64,000 nucleotides of DNA from an uncultured Oscillospiraceae bacterium (GTDB lineage: Bacteria > Bacillota > Clostridia > Oscillospirales > Acutalibacteraceae): positions 1 to 64,000 of the forward strand of contig URJZ01000006.1 in assembly GCA_900548305.1 (NCBI GenBank), read 5' to 3'. Shown here piece by piece: positions 42,760 through 52,857 of the stretch (position 1 is its first letter; each line of letters opens with the position of its first letter). The position numbers were made by a program, and so were the translations under genes. The notes beneath the pieces were generated by a model. The model saw only the letters and a list, made by a program, of their open reading frames with translations, searched no databases and was not told where the DNA came from.

Positions 42760-43728
42760 ATGCAAGAACCAGAGCTTTCTGTAATTATTCCTGTGATGAA
42801 CATTGAAAATAGAATTTGTGATGTGCTTAATACTTTAAAAGAAGATACAAAAAATTTTTTAGTGGAATTTCTAATTATTGACAGAGGCTCAAAAGACAAA
42901 ACATTGCAGATGGCATTGCGTTTTTTGCGGCAGAATCAATTAAATGGTTATGTTATGCAGGAAAGAGGAGGAAATATTAGTCAAGTTTTAAATGCCGGTA
43001 TTCAATATGCCAATGGAACTTATATTACCTTTGTGTTTCCTCAGCGTATTTACCAGTCATATTTGGAAGAATTTCTAAAAAAGGCAAAAGAAACAAATGC
43101 AGAGTTTTTGTTTGGGTGCAAACGCCAAGAACAATTAAAATTTGCGGATTTGCGTAGCACCAGTTCGGTTATTAAGCAATTAACAGGTGTTGATTATATA
43201 GAATGTATGATTACCCATAGTATGATACCTGATGCCGGTGCCGTTATGGTATCTAAGCAATTTTTGCAAAATCATAAAATTCGATTTAACGAAAATAGTA
43301 CATACCGTTATGGTGAAGATTTTGTGTATAAATGTTTTTTAGAAGCCAATCGTTTGGCACAAGTAGCAGTTGTGATGCAGGTAGATAACGAAAATTCTGT
43401 TTTGCAAAGTCAAAACCCTGCATCTCAGGATATTTTTGCGCCTTTTGAAGCAGTAGAAGGTTTGCTGCGCACACTTGTATTTTTACAAAAGAAATATAGC
43501 CATTGTGAAAAAATGATGAAGTTATTTATGCAGCAAAAAATCCCGGAAACTATCATGCAAATCGTAGAAGGATTGCTAAATCAAAAAGTGAAACCGCGTG
43601 CCATACGTTCTTATATGCATAAAAAAGGATATGACAGTTTGCTTATCACAGGACCTTATACACCTCATAGTTTAAAGGTGAAGATGACAACTTGGCGCTA
43701 TTTTCCTAAACTTTACCGTTTTGTGTAA
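42760..43728 (+). CDS. Family 2 glycosyltransferase
   Basis: A 322-residue GT-A-fold glycosyltransferase: LSVIIPVMNIENRICDVLNTL at the N-terminus, VEFLIIDRGSKDKTLQMA with the nucleotide-sugar Asp, GGNISQVLNAGIQYANGTYITFVFP where the usual DxD-type position reads VFP, and RYGEDFVYKCFLEANR as the acceptor-side ED motif. No membrane helix. The loss of a clear DxD is worth noting. Substrate unknown. Monocistronic, with its own promoter and terminator. Confidence 0.8.
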   Translation: MQEPELSVIIPVMNIENRICDVLNTLKEDTKNFLVEFLIIDRGSKDKTLQMALRFLRQNQLNGYVMQERGGNISQVLNAGIQYANGTYITFVFPQRIYQSYLEEFLKKAKETNAEFLFGCKRQEQLKFADLRSTSSVIKQLTGVDYIECMITHSMIPDAGAVMVSKQFLQNHKIRFNENSTYRYGEDFVYKCFLEANRLAQVAVVMQVDNENSVLQSQNPASQDIFAPFEAVEGLLRTLVFLQKKYSHCEKMMKLFMQQKIPETIMQIVEGLLNQKVKPRAIRSYMHKKGYDSLLITGPYTPHSLKVKMTTWRYFPKLYRFV

Positions 43729-43738
43729 TAAGTGTTAT

Positions 43739-43768
43739 AAAACAGGCGTCTGACCGCCTGTTTTTGTT
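43739..43768 (+). terminator. Terminator of the GT2 gene
   Basis: AAAACAGGCG/CGCCTGTTTT stem (43739-43748 with 43755-43764), loop TCTGAC, T-rich tail. Confidence 0.9.
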
Positions 43769-43865
43769 TTATTTTTTAATGATGGGCTTTATAAAATATC
43801 TTGAAGAAAAACGCTAGATCTGGTATTATTATAAGATAAATATCACGATATGGAGGTGTATATGT

Positions 43866-45296
43866 TTGGTTTTGCAGGAGCAGAACAATAATGAGATCTT
43901 TTTACAAGATAGAGCATACTGCATCAATGCAGTTGCACAAATTATGGAAATGCGTGCCACAGGTGCTGTACCGCTTGCATATGTACAAACATACGGGTGT
44001 CAGCAAAATGTGGCAGATGGTGAGAAAATTAAAGGTCAACTGGCAGAAATGGGGTTTGATTTCACAGAAAATCTCGATGAAGCTGACTTTATTTTATATA
44101 ACACATGTGCCGTTCGTGAAAATGCTGAATCGAAAGTATTTGGTAAAATAGGTGAATTAAAGCATAAAAAGAAAAGGAAGCCATCTTTGGTTACAGCTTT
44201 ATGCGGTTGCATGGCAGAACAAGACCATGTTGTAGAGCGTATTAAAAAGAGTTATCCGTATTTGGATCTTGTGTTTGGCACTCATGTCATTCATTACTTA
44301 CCACAGCTATTATATGCACTTTTGACTAACGGAAAACGCATTTTTGAAAACGGACACGAAAATGAAGACAAAGAAATTGTAGAAGGGTTACCGGTGGAAC
44401 GTGATAGCAAACAAGTAGGGGCTTGGCTTACGATTATGTATGGCTGTAATAATTTTTGCACTTACTGTATTGTTCCGTATGTTCGCGGCCGTGAACGAAG
44501 TCGTGAACCGCAGGCGATAGAAGAAGAATTCCGTCAATTGGTACAAGCAGGATATAAAGAGATTATGCTGCTTGGCCAAAATGTAAATTCTTATGGCAAG
44601 ACCTTGGAAAATCCGATTACCTTTTCTGAATTATTACGCAGACTTGACCGTGTTGAAGGTGATTACCGCATACGATTTATGAGCCCGCACCCAAAAGATG
44701 CGACGCCTGAATTATTTGAAACAATGGCAAACAGTAAGCATATTGCTCATAGTTTGCATCTTCCTTTGCAGGCCGGAAATAATAGAGTGCTCAAGGCCAT
44801 GAACCGTAACTATACAAGAGAACAGTTTTTAAAATTGGTAGAACAGGCACGTGCTGCTATGCCGGATATTACTTTTACAACGGATTTGATTGTAGGATTT
44901 CCGGGTGAAACATACGAAGAATTTTTAGATACTGTAGATATGTTGGAAAAGGTAAAGTTTAATTCCTTGTACACTTTTATTTATTCCCCGCGTGTGGGAA
45001 CCAGAGCAGCGTCTATGCCGGATGAAATATCTGCTGAGGAAAAATCACGCTGGTTTCAGGAACTTTGGAAAAAACAAGAAGAAGTTGTTGCTCAAACCAG
45101 CCCTGCCATGATTGGTACAACCCAGAGAGTACTAGTGCAAGGCTATAACGAAAAACAAACTATGCTTTGGGGAAAAACAGAAGGAAATATGAACTGTGAA
45201 TTTGAAGGCAACGACAGTTTAATAGGAACTTTTGTGAATGTAAAAATAACAGAGTCGCCAAATTTTGTGCTAAAAGGCACACTAATAACAGAATAA
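43866..45296 (+). CDS. miaB: tRNA i6A37 methylthiotransferase
   Basis: Radical-SAM enzyme adding the 2-methylthio group to i6A37. N-terminal cluster domain VQTYGCQQNVADGE and YNTCAVRENAESKV, radical-SAM triad GCNNFCTYCIVPYVRGRERSR, TRAM domain at the C-terminus. Its substrate is made by miaA located downstream at 50.6 kb. TTG 43866 is the start, nine bases after GGAGG. In Bacillus miaB, ricA and mutS-mutL are also neighbours, so the layout is ancestral. Confidence 0.96.
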   Translation: MVLQEQNNNEIFLQDRAYCINAVAQIMEMRATGAVPLAYVQTYGCQQNVADGEKIKGQLAEMGFDFTENLDEADFILYNTCAVRENAESKVFGKIGELKHKKKRKPSLVTALCGCMAEQDHVVERIKKSYPYLDLVFGTHVIHYLPQLLYALLTNGKRIFENGHENEDKEIVEGLPVERDSKQVGAWLTIMYGCNNFCTYCIVPYVRGRERSREPQAIEEEFRQLVQAGYKEIMLLGQNVNSYGKTLENPITFSELLRRLDRVEGDYRIRFMSPHPKDATPELFETMANSKHIAHSLHLPLQAGNNRVLKAMNRNYTREQFLKLVEQARAAMPDITFTTDLIVGFPGETYEEFLDTVDMLEKVKFNSLYTFIYSPRVGTRAASMPDEISAEEKSRWFQELWKKQEEVVAQTSPAMIGTTQRVLVQGYNEKQTMLWGKTEGNMNCEFEGNDSLIGTFVNVKITESPNFVLKGTLITE

Positions 45297-45326
45297 TCAT
45301 AATGAATAATATTGGAGGATTTTAAG

Positions 45327-45734
45327 ATGGATGTTATTGAACTAACAAGAGAATTAGGAAAAGCAATTCAACAGGATGAACGTTTTTTGGCAATGCAAAT
45401 TGCACGCCAAAATAGTGATAATGATGATGAATTACAGCAATTAATTGGTGAATTTAACTTGAAAAGAATGGCAATTAATAATGAAGCTGCAAAAGATGAT
45501 AGAGACGAAACTAAATTGCAACAATTGAATAGCGAACTGCGTGATACTTATGCAAAAGTAATGCAAAATAAAAATATGATTGCTTACAATGAAGCAAAAG
45601 AACTGATGGATAATATGTTAAAACGTATCAACGCAATTATTAGCATTTCTGCAGAAGGTGGAGATCCTGAAATTGCAGATTTAACAGAGGAAGCCTGCGG
45701 TGGTTCTTGCTCCAGCTGTGCAGGCTGCCACTAA
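45327..45734 (+). CDS. YlbF/YmcA (RicA/RicF)-like protein with a Cys tail
   Basis: A 135-residue helical YlbF/YmcA-family protein (DVIELTRELGKAIQQDERF start, FNLKRMAINNEA core). It ends in CGGSCSSCAGCH, so Cys124, 128, 131 and 134 could bind a metal or Fe-S cluster. In Bacillus, RicA, RicF and RicT form an Fe-S complex acting with RNase Y in mRNA processing; a similar part here is inference supported by miaB-mutS synteny. ATG 45327 has TTGGAGGAT upstream. Confidence 0.85.
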   Translation: MDVIELTRELGKAIQQDERFLAMQIARQNSDNDDELQQLIGEFNLKRMAINNEAAKDDRDETKLQQLNSELRDTYAKVMQNKNMIAYNEAKELMDNMLKRINAIISISAEGGDPEIADLTEEACGGSCSSCAGCH

Positions 45735-45774
45735 TGATATATCGTATTCCATAAGAAAAAGATGAGGTAGAAAA

Positions 45775-48408
45775 ATGGCTGATTTATCACCTATGATGAA
45801 ACAATATTTTCAAATAAAAGAACAGAATCCCGACACCCTATTGTTTTTTCGCTTGGGTGATTTTTATGAGCTGTTTTTTGATGATGCAAAACTGGTGTCG
45901 GCAGAACTGGAGCTTACTCTGACTGGTCGTGACTGCGGACAAGCAGAGCGTGCGCCTATGTGCGGTGTTCCGTATCATAGTGCAGAGTCTTATATTGCAC
46001 GGCTTGTTGCAAAAGGTTATAAAGTTGCAATTTGCGAACAAATGGAGTCACCGGCGCAAGCAAAAGGATTGGTAAAGCGTGATGTTGTACGTGTTATCAC
46101 TCCGGGTACTGTTATGGAAAGCAGTATGTTGGATGAAGCGAAAAATAACTTTATTTGTACTGTTTGTGTTGAGAAACATGAAGCCGGCGTTTGTTTTGCT
46201 GATATTTCTACCGGAGAATTGCACGCTACAACCTTAAAAGGGAATTCATTGGCTGATTTGGAGTTACAACTAAAAAATGAGTTAATGCGTTTTTCTCCAA
46301 GAGAAATTTTAATCAATTCACAGACGTTAGAAATGAAAACTCTTCCAAAATTTTTAAGAGAAAAACTCTCTACTTTACTGGAATGTTTAGAAGACAGCAA
46401 GTTTGCTTATGATATGTGTGAAACTGCTGTGCAACAGCAGTTTCCTGGAGATACAACGAAATCGTTATATATAGATGATAAGCCTTTGGTTATAAAATCG
46501 ATTGGCGCTTTACTGGATTATTTAAAACGGACTCAGCGCAACGGCATGGAACGAATGAACCGTATTATGTTATACACAAATGCGCAGTATATGCATTTGG
46601 ACATAAATGCAAGACGTAATTTGGAATTGACAGAAACTATGCGTAATAAAGAGAAAAGAGGTTCCTTGCTTTGGGTGTTGGATAAAACCAAAACGCCTAT
46701 GGGAAAACGTTTAATACGTACATGGTTAGAACGGCCTCTTGTGAATCCGGTTCAAATTAAAAAACGTCAATTTGCAGTAGATGAACTGATGAGAAATATC
46801 CCTTTAAGCGACGGTATTACAGAACAGCTGTCCGGTATTCATGATTTGGAACGTTTGATGACTCGCATTGTATATGGTTCTGCAAATGGTCGTGAATTGC
46901 GCAGTTTGCTAGCTGCCATTGAGCGTTTACCTGCTTTGAAACATTTATTGGAAGAGGTACACTGTAATTTACTGCAAGAAATTGTCCAACAAATAGATTT
47001 GTTGGAAGATGTAGCCCAGCTTATTTTTTCTTCTATTGTGGAAGACCCGCCGTTTTCTATTCGTGAAGGTGGTATCATTAAGCAGGGATATCATGCTGAG
47101 TTGGATCAGCTGAAAAGCGATATGACCAACGGAAAAGAACTGATTGCACAAATTGAAGCAAAAGAAAAAGAACGAACTCAGATACCAAAATTAAAGATAG
47201 GCTACAATCGTGTATTTGGTTATTATATTGAAATTTCCAACTCTTATAAGTCTCAAGCGCCGGACGAATATATCCGCAAGCAAACATTAAGCAACTGTGA
47301 GCGTTATATTACACAGGAATTGAAAGATTTGGAAGCCCGAATTTTGGGTGCTCATGATAAATCTATTCAATTGGAAAGCGTGCTGTTTGAAGAAGTACGT
47401 AAACAAGTGGCGGATCAATTGATTCGTGTACAAAGTACCGCAAGTGCATTGGCGCAGTTGGATGTATTAAACTCGTTTGCACGTATTTCACGTCAGCAAA
47501 ATTATGTTTGTCCCGAGGTGAATTTGGGCGGGAAAATTGTTTTAAAAGACAGTCGTCATCCCGTTGTTGAAGTGTTATTGGACGGGGCTCCGTTTGTTCC
47601 AAACGATGTATTGTTAGATAAAAATGAAAATAGAGTTGCGATTATAACCGGCCCGAATATGGCAGGTAAATCTACCTATATGCGTCAAACTGCATTGATT
47701 GTATTAATGGCACAAATCGGTTGTTTTGTACCGGCTGCATCAGCTGAAATCGGTGTTGTAGACAGTATTTTTACCCGTGTAGGCGCATCTGACGATTTGG
47801 CTTCAGGACAATCTACCTTTATGGTGGAAATGTCTGAAGTAGCGGATATTTTAAAACATGCAACAGACCAAAGTTTATTGATTTTAGATGAAATTGGCCG
47901 AGGAACTTCCACTTTTGATGGTATGAGCATTGCTCGTGCTGTACTGGAATATGTGGCTGATACCAAAACTTTGGGCGCAAAAGCATTGTTTGCTACACAT
48001 TATCATGAATTAACCGATTTGGAAGATTGTATGGACAGTGTCAAAAATTATAATATTGCCGTTAAGAAAAACGGTGATGATATTACATTTTTACGCAGGA
48101 TTATCCGTGGAGGTGCAGACGATAGCTTTGGTATTGAAGTAGCCAAATTAGCAGGTGTACCAAATCAAGTTGTTTCCAGAGCAAAAGAGATTCTAAAAGA
48201 GTTGGAAAGTATGCCTCAGGCTGAAGTAACTGCAAAATCTGTCAAAAAACCAAAAGTGGTGCAGGAAGAAGCTCAAATTTCCTTTACACCTGCTTCCAAA
48301 CACGCAGTGCTTGAAAAGTTGGAACAAATTGATGTGAATACTCTCACGCCGATTGAATGTATGCAGACTTTGTTTGAGCTGAGTCAATTGGCAAAACAGG
48401 ATACATAA
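45775..48408 (+). CDS. mutS: DNA mismatch repair protein MutS
   Basis: Mismatch-recognition ATPase, 877 aa. Domain I has LFFRLGDFYELFFDDA, where Phe-x-Glu (FYE) contacts the mispair. Core and clamp domains follow, then the ABC-type ATPase: Walker A GPNMAGKSTYMRQ, STFMVEMSEVADIL, Walker B LLILDEIGRGTSTFDG, and ATHYHEL. The C-terminal tail carries the usual short helix for tetramer or beta-clamp contacts. Followed after 39 bp by mutL. Confidence 0.98.
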   Translation: MADLSPMMKQYFQIKEQNPDTLLFFRLGDFYELFFDDAKLVSAELELTLTGRDCGQAERAPMCGVPYHSAESYIARLVAKGYKVAICEQMESPAQAKGLVKRDVVRVITPGTVMESSMLDEAKNNFICTVCVEKHEAGVCFADISTGELHATTLKGNSLADLELQLKNELMRFSPREILINSQTLEMKTLPKFLREKLSTLLECLEDSKFAYDMCETAVQQQFPGDTTKSLYIDDKPLVIKSIGALLDYLKRTQRNGMERMNRIMLYTNAQYMHLDINARRNLELTETMRNKEKRGSLLWVLDKTKTPMGKRLIRTWLERPLVNPVQIKKRQFAVDELMRNIPLSDGITEQLSGIHDLERLMTRIVYGSANGRELRSLLAAIERLPALKHLLEEVHCNLLQEIVQQIDLLEDVAQLIFSSIVEDPPFSIREGGIIKQGYHAELDQLKSDMTNGKELIAQIEAKEKERTQIPKLKIGYNRVFGYYIEISNSYKSQAPDEYIRKQTLSNCERYITQELKDLEARILGAHDKSIQLESVLFEEVRKQVADQLIRVQSTASALAQLDVLNSFARISRQQNYVCPEVNLGGKIVLKDSRHPVVEVLLDGAPFVPNDVLLDKNENRVAIITGPNMAGKSTYMRQTALIVLMAQIGCFVPAASAEIGVVDSIFTRVGASDDLASGQSTFMVEMSEVADILKHATDQSLLILDEIGRGTSTFDGMSIARAVLEYVADTKTLGAKALFATHYHELTDLEDCMDSVKNYNIAVKKNGDDITFLRRIIRGGADDSFGIEVAKLAGVPNQVVSRAKEILKELESMPQAEVTAKSVKKPKVVQEEAQISFTPASKHAVLEKLEQIDVNTLTPIECMQTLFELSQLAKQDT

Positions 48409-48447
48409 TAAAGAGACAGAACCATAGCAAAGAAAGCGAGGTGCTTT

Positions 48448-50517
48448 ATGGGCAAAATTCAGGTGTTGGATAAACAAATCGCAGAGCTGATTGCAGCAGG
48501 AGAAGTAGTAGACAGACCAGCCTCTGTTATCAAAGAATTGGTAGAGAATGCAATTGATGCAGGAGCCACAGCGATTACGGTAGAAATCAAAAACGGCGGC
48601 GTAACCTTTATGCGTGTCACAGACAACGGCTGTGGTATTGCCCGTGAAGATGTTCCTACTGCTTTTTTGCGTCATGCTACCAGTAAAATTCGAAAACAAG
48701 ATGATTTGGAAGCAATTGGCACCTTGGGTTTCCGTGGAGAGGCATTGGCCTCTATCTCTGCGGTTGCAAATGTAGAAGTAATGACCAGAACAGCAGATGA
48801 ACTGGCAGGTACTTTTTATGCAATCAGCGGTGGTGAGCAGCAGGCGTATGAGGACTATGGTTGTCCACAGGGTACAACGATTATTGTGAAAGATATTTTT
48901 TATAATGTGCCTGCAAGAATGAAGTTCTTAAAAAAAGACACAGTAGAAGCCAATGCTGTTTCCGGTGTTATGGATAAGATTGCATTATCTCATCCGGAAA
49001 TTTCACTGCGTTTTATCAGAGATGGTAAGGAAACCTTACATACACCGGGAGACGAACAGCTGAAATCTGCCATTTACGCAGTGTTTGGAAAGGATTTTAC
49101 CGCAGGTCTTCTTCCGGTCGATTATGAATTTGAACATGTAAAAGTTTGGGGATTTATCAGCAAGCCTGCAGCTGCAAGACCCAACCGCAGTATGCAACAT
49201 TTCTTTATCAACGGCAGATATGTTAAAAGTAAGACTGCCATGGTGGCATTGGAGCAGGCATTTAAAGGTTCCTTAATGGTAGGAAAATTTCCAAGCTGTG
49301 TATTGCATATCGAGCTGTCTTATCATGCTGTTGATGTAAATGTGCATCCAAATAAATTGGAAGTACGTTTTATCAATGAAAAGCCAATTTTTGATGCTGT
49401 TTACCACGGTGTACAAACGGCTTTGAATCAAGGTGATAAGCCGTTTGTCATGGACGTTAAGAAGGTAGTTTCTTATCATCCGTTTTATGCGTCATCGGAA
49501 AAACCGGAGCAAATACAATTAAAAACAACGTATTCCAAACCGGTAAAAAAAACAGATACTGAGAAGCCAATACAACAGACTGCTCCAAAACAAGGAGAAG
49601 TTGTTCCTGTATCCGGATTTGCCAAAGAACTTTTTCAAAACAGCAGTACTGAAAAGCTTCAAATGAATGACAGCGGAAGTATACAAAATTCTGTTTCCGA
49701 TGTACAAATTCCGTCTTTTCATCATTATAAAAATGATACTCCCAGAATTACGTATGCGGATATTGATATCACTGTAGATGACAGAGAGGATTTTACAAAG
49801 CCGGCTTCATCTTTACATCTTACTGAAGCAATACCGCAAGAGAGAGAACAGCAAATAGGGGAAGCGTATCAAACAGTGATACACAAAGAAACGCCGCAAG
49901 AGGATGAGCATTCTTCTGAAAAATCAACTGCAAAAACTGATTTGAAGCCACTGCGCTTAGTAGGAGAAGCGTTTGGAACCTACATTATTGCAGAACGAAA
50001 TTGTGAAGAATTGGTGCTAATTGATAAACATGCGGCTCACGAACGAATGCTGTACGAAAAGCTGAAAAAACAAGCTCCCGGTTCTGATTCTCAAATGCTG
50101 CTGCAGCCGATTACCGTTACTTTAAATAAAGAGGAATACACGGCAGTATTGCAGGCGCTTAATACCTTTGCAAAAGCAGGTTTTGAACTGGACGATTTTG
50201 GTGCAGGCACGATTTTGGTACGAAGCGCACCTCTTTCTATGGAGCATGATGATATTTCTTCCGCTGTTATGGAAATGGCAGGATATTTAAATCAGCAAAA
50301 GACGGATATTACAACAGAGCATTTGGATTGGCTGTATCACAACATTGCTTGCAGGTCAGCCATCAAAGCGGGCGACAAAAGTTCTCCACAGGAATTGTTA
50401 GCTTTGGTAGAGCAATTGGAGGAAGATGATACTATTCGATATTGTCCTCATGGTCGTCCTGTGAGAATTGTAATAAAGAAAAAAGATTTGGAAAAACAGT
50501 TTGGACGTATTCAGTAA
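48448..50517 (+). CDS. mutL: DNA mismatch repair protein MutL
   Basis: GHKL ATPase and endonuclease, 689 aa. N-terminal motifs IAAGEVVDRPASVIKELVENAIDAGA, DNGCGI and GFRGEALASI. A variable linker spans about 340-500. The C-terminal domain has DKHAAHERMLYE (the DQHAxxExxxxE endonuclease motif with Lys in place of Gln), ACRSAIKAG and CPHGRP, so it is the nicking type found in bacteria without MutH. AAAGCGAGG lies before ATG 48448. Confidence 0.97.
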   Translation: MGKIQVLDKQIAELIAAGEVVDRPASVIKELVENAIDAGATAITVEIKNGGVTFMRVTDNGCGIAREDVPTAFLRHATSKIRKQDDLEAIGTLGFRGEALASISAVANVEVMTRTADELAGTFYAISGGEQQAYEDYGCPQGTTIIVKDIFYNVPARMKFLKKDTVEANAVSGVMDKIALSHPEISLRFIRDGKETLHTPGDEQLKSAIYAVFGKDFTAGLLPVDYEFEHVKVWGFISKPAAARPNRSMQHFFINGRYVKSKTAMVALEQAFKGSLMVGKFPSCVLHIELSYHAVDVNVHPNKLEVRFINEKPIFDAVYHGVQTALNQGDKPFVMDVKKVVSYHPFYASSEKPEQIQLKTTYSKPVKKTDTEKPIQQTAPKQGEVVPVSGFAKELFQNSSTEKLQMNDSGSIQNSVSDVQIPSFHHYKNDTPRITYADIDITVDDREDFTKPASSLHLTEAIPQEREQQIGEAYQTVIHKETPQEDEHSSEKSTAKTDLKPLRLVGEAFGTYIIAERNCEELVLIDKHAAHERMLYEKLKKQAPGSDSQMLLQPITVTLNKEEYTAVLQALNTFAKAGFELDDFGAGTILVRSAPLSMEHDDISSAVMEMAGYLNQQKTDITTEHLDWLYHNIACRSAIKAGDKSSPQELLALVEQLEEDDTIRYCPHGRPVRIVIKKKDLEKQFGRIQ

Positions 50518-50576
50518 TGTTTTCAATTTCGTTGTTTTTTCTTCACAATGATATGGTAGGATATTAGGAGCTTAGC

Positions 50577-51533
50577 ATGGAAAAACAAGAATTACAGAAA
50601 AAAATCCCGCTGGTAGTTATTGTAGGACCAACTGCCTCAGGAAAAAGTAAATTGGCAGTAGAACTGGCACATTGGCTACAGACGGAAATTGTATCAGCAG
50701 ATTCAATGCAAATTTACCGCGGAATGCAAATTGGTACAGCCAAACCCACTGTGGAAGAAATGGAAGGGATTACGCACCATCTTATAGATTTTGTGGAATT
50801 GAATGAACCATTCAGTGTAGCTGATTATGTTGCACACGCAAAAATATGTGTAGAGCGTATTGCACAGAAAGGAAAAATTCCAATTTTGGCTGGTGGCACA
50901 GGACTGTACATTAATTCATTTTTGGAGAATTTGCAATTTTCTGATGAAGATAAAGATGCAGTTTTATGTGAACAACTGGCAGAAAAAGCGAGGGATCAAG
51001 GGGTGCAGGTGTTAGTAGAAGAGCTGCGTTCTTTTGACCCCCAGTCTGCAGAGCGAATCGATTCTCATAATGTTAGTAGAATTATTCGTGCGATAGAAAT
51101 TTACAGAACGACAGGTATGACGATGACAGAACACATAGCACAGTCTCGCAGTATACCGTCTCCGTACTCTGCGTGCATCATCGGACTTGATTATACGGAC
51201 AGAGCCATTCTTTATGACCGTATCAATCGTCGTGTAGATCAGATGATACGTATGGGATTGGTAGAGGAAGCAAAACAAGTGCTCAGTGAGCAAGATGGCA
51301 AAACAGCATTGCAGGCAATCGGATATAAAGAACTGTTACCGTATTTTCAAGGGAATTTCACTTTAGAAGAAGCTGTGGAGCATATGAAGCGGGAAACACG
51401 CCGATATGCCAAACGGCAGTTAACTTGGTTTCGTAGAAACCCCAATATACATTGGTTAAAAGCAGATGAAATGGAAAGCCACGAACAGTTGGTAGAAAAA
51501 GCAAAATCGCTTGTAACGCAATTTCAATTTTAG
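50577..51533 (+). CDS. miaA: tRNA dimethylallyltransferase
   Basis: Transfers the isopentenyl group to A37 of UNN-decoding tRNAs, producing the i6A that MiaB then modifies. P-loop VIVGPTASGKSKLAVELA, conserved SADSMQIYRGMQIGTAKP, HLIDFVELNEPFSVADY, ILAGGTGLYI, and AIGYKELLPYFQG with TRRYAKRQLTWFRR near the C-terminus. 318 aa is normal. Confidence 0.97.
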   Translation: MEKQELQKKIPLVVIVGPTASGKSKLAVELAHWLQTEIVSADSMQIYRGMQIGTAKPTVEEMEGITHHLIDFVELNEPFSVADYVAHAKICVERIAQKGKIPILAGGTGLYINSFLENLQFSDEDKDAVLCEQLAEKARDQGVQVLVEELRSFDPQSAERIDSHNVSRIIRAIEIYRTTGMTMTEHIAQSRSIPSPYSACIIGLDYTDRAILYDRINRRVDQMIRMGLVEEAKQVLSEQDGKTALQAIGYKELLPYFQGNFTLEEAVEHMKRETRRYAKRQLTWFRRNPNIHWLKADEMESHEQLVEKAKSLVTQFQF

Positions 51534-51555
51534 TGTAGAAAGTAAAGGGTTTTCA

Positions 51556-52857
51556 ATGGGTATCTTAAATCATCCAATTTTAAAAAGAATTATCACAATT
51601 ATCATAGTAGTCCTTTTATTGGTGTTCATTGGTTACCAAATTTGGCGTGCCAATCATTCGTCTGTCGTAACAGAAGCGGCTACCTATGCAAGTATTTCCG
51701 ATACGATACAGGCAGAAGGTGTTATTATTAGAGATGAAACGCTTGTGCAGCAAAATACTGCAGGTGTTATTACGTATGATATTTCTGACGGAACAAAAAT
51801 TGCAAAAGATGGTTTGATTGCAACAGTTTACGATACTGCGGAAGATGCTACTACACAACAGCGGAGAGAACAGCTGGAATCACAGTTGGCTACTCTGAAA
51901 GAATTAAACAGTGCCAGAACTACAACTACCTATACCAATCCGGATAATTTGGATAAAGATATTCATACCAAATTATATACGATGTTATATTCTATTCATG
52001 AGCGTGGCAGAGATCAAATTGATAGTGATAAAGATTCTGTGTTAAAATCAATTAATACACGCCAAATAGCAACAGGGCAAGTGACAGATTTTAATGCGAA
52101 AATTCAGTCTCTCCAAGACCAATTAACGGCTTTGGGATCCGTGAAAGGCACAAAAAAAGGGGAAATTAAATCACCGTCTTCCGGTTATTTTGTCAGTTCT
52201 ATAGATGGATATGAATCCGCTTTTAGTTATGACAATGCTACTGAATTAACTGTTGATGATTTAAAAGCAGAAAAAGATCAGCAAGCTAAAATACAAGACA
52301 GCAACGTAATTGGTAAAATATGTGATTCTTATAACTGGTATGTTGCCTGTATTGTACCGGCTGACACGGCCACCAGACTGAAAGAGGATACGCAGGTATC
52401 CATCCAGTTGCCGTTTGTTTCTTCCAGTGATATTCCTGCTACAGTTGCAGCTGTAAATCAAGCGGAGGGCGCTTCCGAGGCTGCTGTTATTTTAAGATGT
52501 AATTATATGAGTGATGCGTTGTCTAAAGTACGTGATGAAACTATTCAAATTAATATTAATACCTATACAGGCATTCGTGTCAGCCAACAGTCTGTCCGTT
52601 TTCAAACTGTTTCAAAAGAAGTAACAGATGAAAACGGAAATACAACCACTGTAACTAAGGATGTAAAAGGTGTTTACATTTTATATGGTAACTCTATTAA
52701 ATTTGTTGAGATTGTGCCATTGTATAGTAGTAATAATTATGTCATATGCGATTCTGATCCGGATACAAGTGAGTTAATGACAAGCGAAACATTAACACTA
52801 TACGATGAAGTTGTGGTAGGAGGTAAAGATTTGTATGACGGAAAATTGGTTAAATGA
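51556..52857 (+). CDS. HlyD-family membrane-anchored adaptor protein
   Basis: A 433-residue protein with an N-terminal transmembrane anchor (about 9-28), two lipoyl-like half motifs (about 45-85 and 200-260: GVIIRDETLV, GEIKSPSSGYFVSSIDG), a helical hairpin between them (about 95-190), and a beta-rich C-terminal part. This is the periplasmic-adaptor layout, though the matching pump is absent. In many Clostridia this gene stands directly before yggS-sepF, which hints at a link to cell division or envelope assembly; that is inference. Confidence 0.75.
   Translation: MGILNHPILKRIITIIIVVLLLVFIGYQIWRANHSSVVTEAATYASISDTIQAEGVIIRDETLVQQNTAGVITYDISDGTKIAKDGLIATVYDTAEDATTQQRREQLESQLATLKELNSARTTTTYTNPDNLDKDIHTKLYTMLYSIHERGRDQIDSDKDSVLKSINTRQIATGQVTDFNAKIQSLQDQLTALGSVKGTKKGEIKSPSSGYFVSSIDGYESAFSYDNATELTVDDLKAEKDQQAKIQDSNVIGKICDSYNWYVACIVPADTATRLKEDTQVSIQLPFVSSSDIPATVAAVNQAEGASEAAVILRCNYMSDALSKVRDETIQININTYTGIRVSQQSVRFQTVSKEVTDENGNTTTVTKDVKGVYILYGNSIKFVEIVPLYSSNNYVICDSDPDTSELMTSETLTLYDEVVVGGKDLYDGKLVK

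Noticed and set aside
48193..48699. 168-aa minus-strand ORF spanning the mutS/mutL junction
   Set aside because: Phe/Cys/His-rich translation typical of antisense frames; both sense genes are certain.
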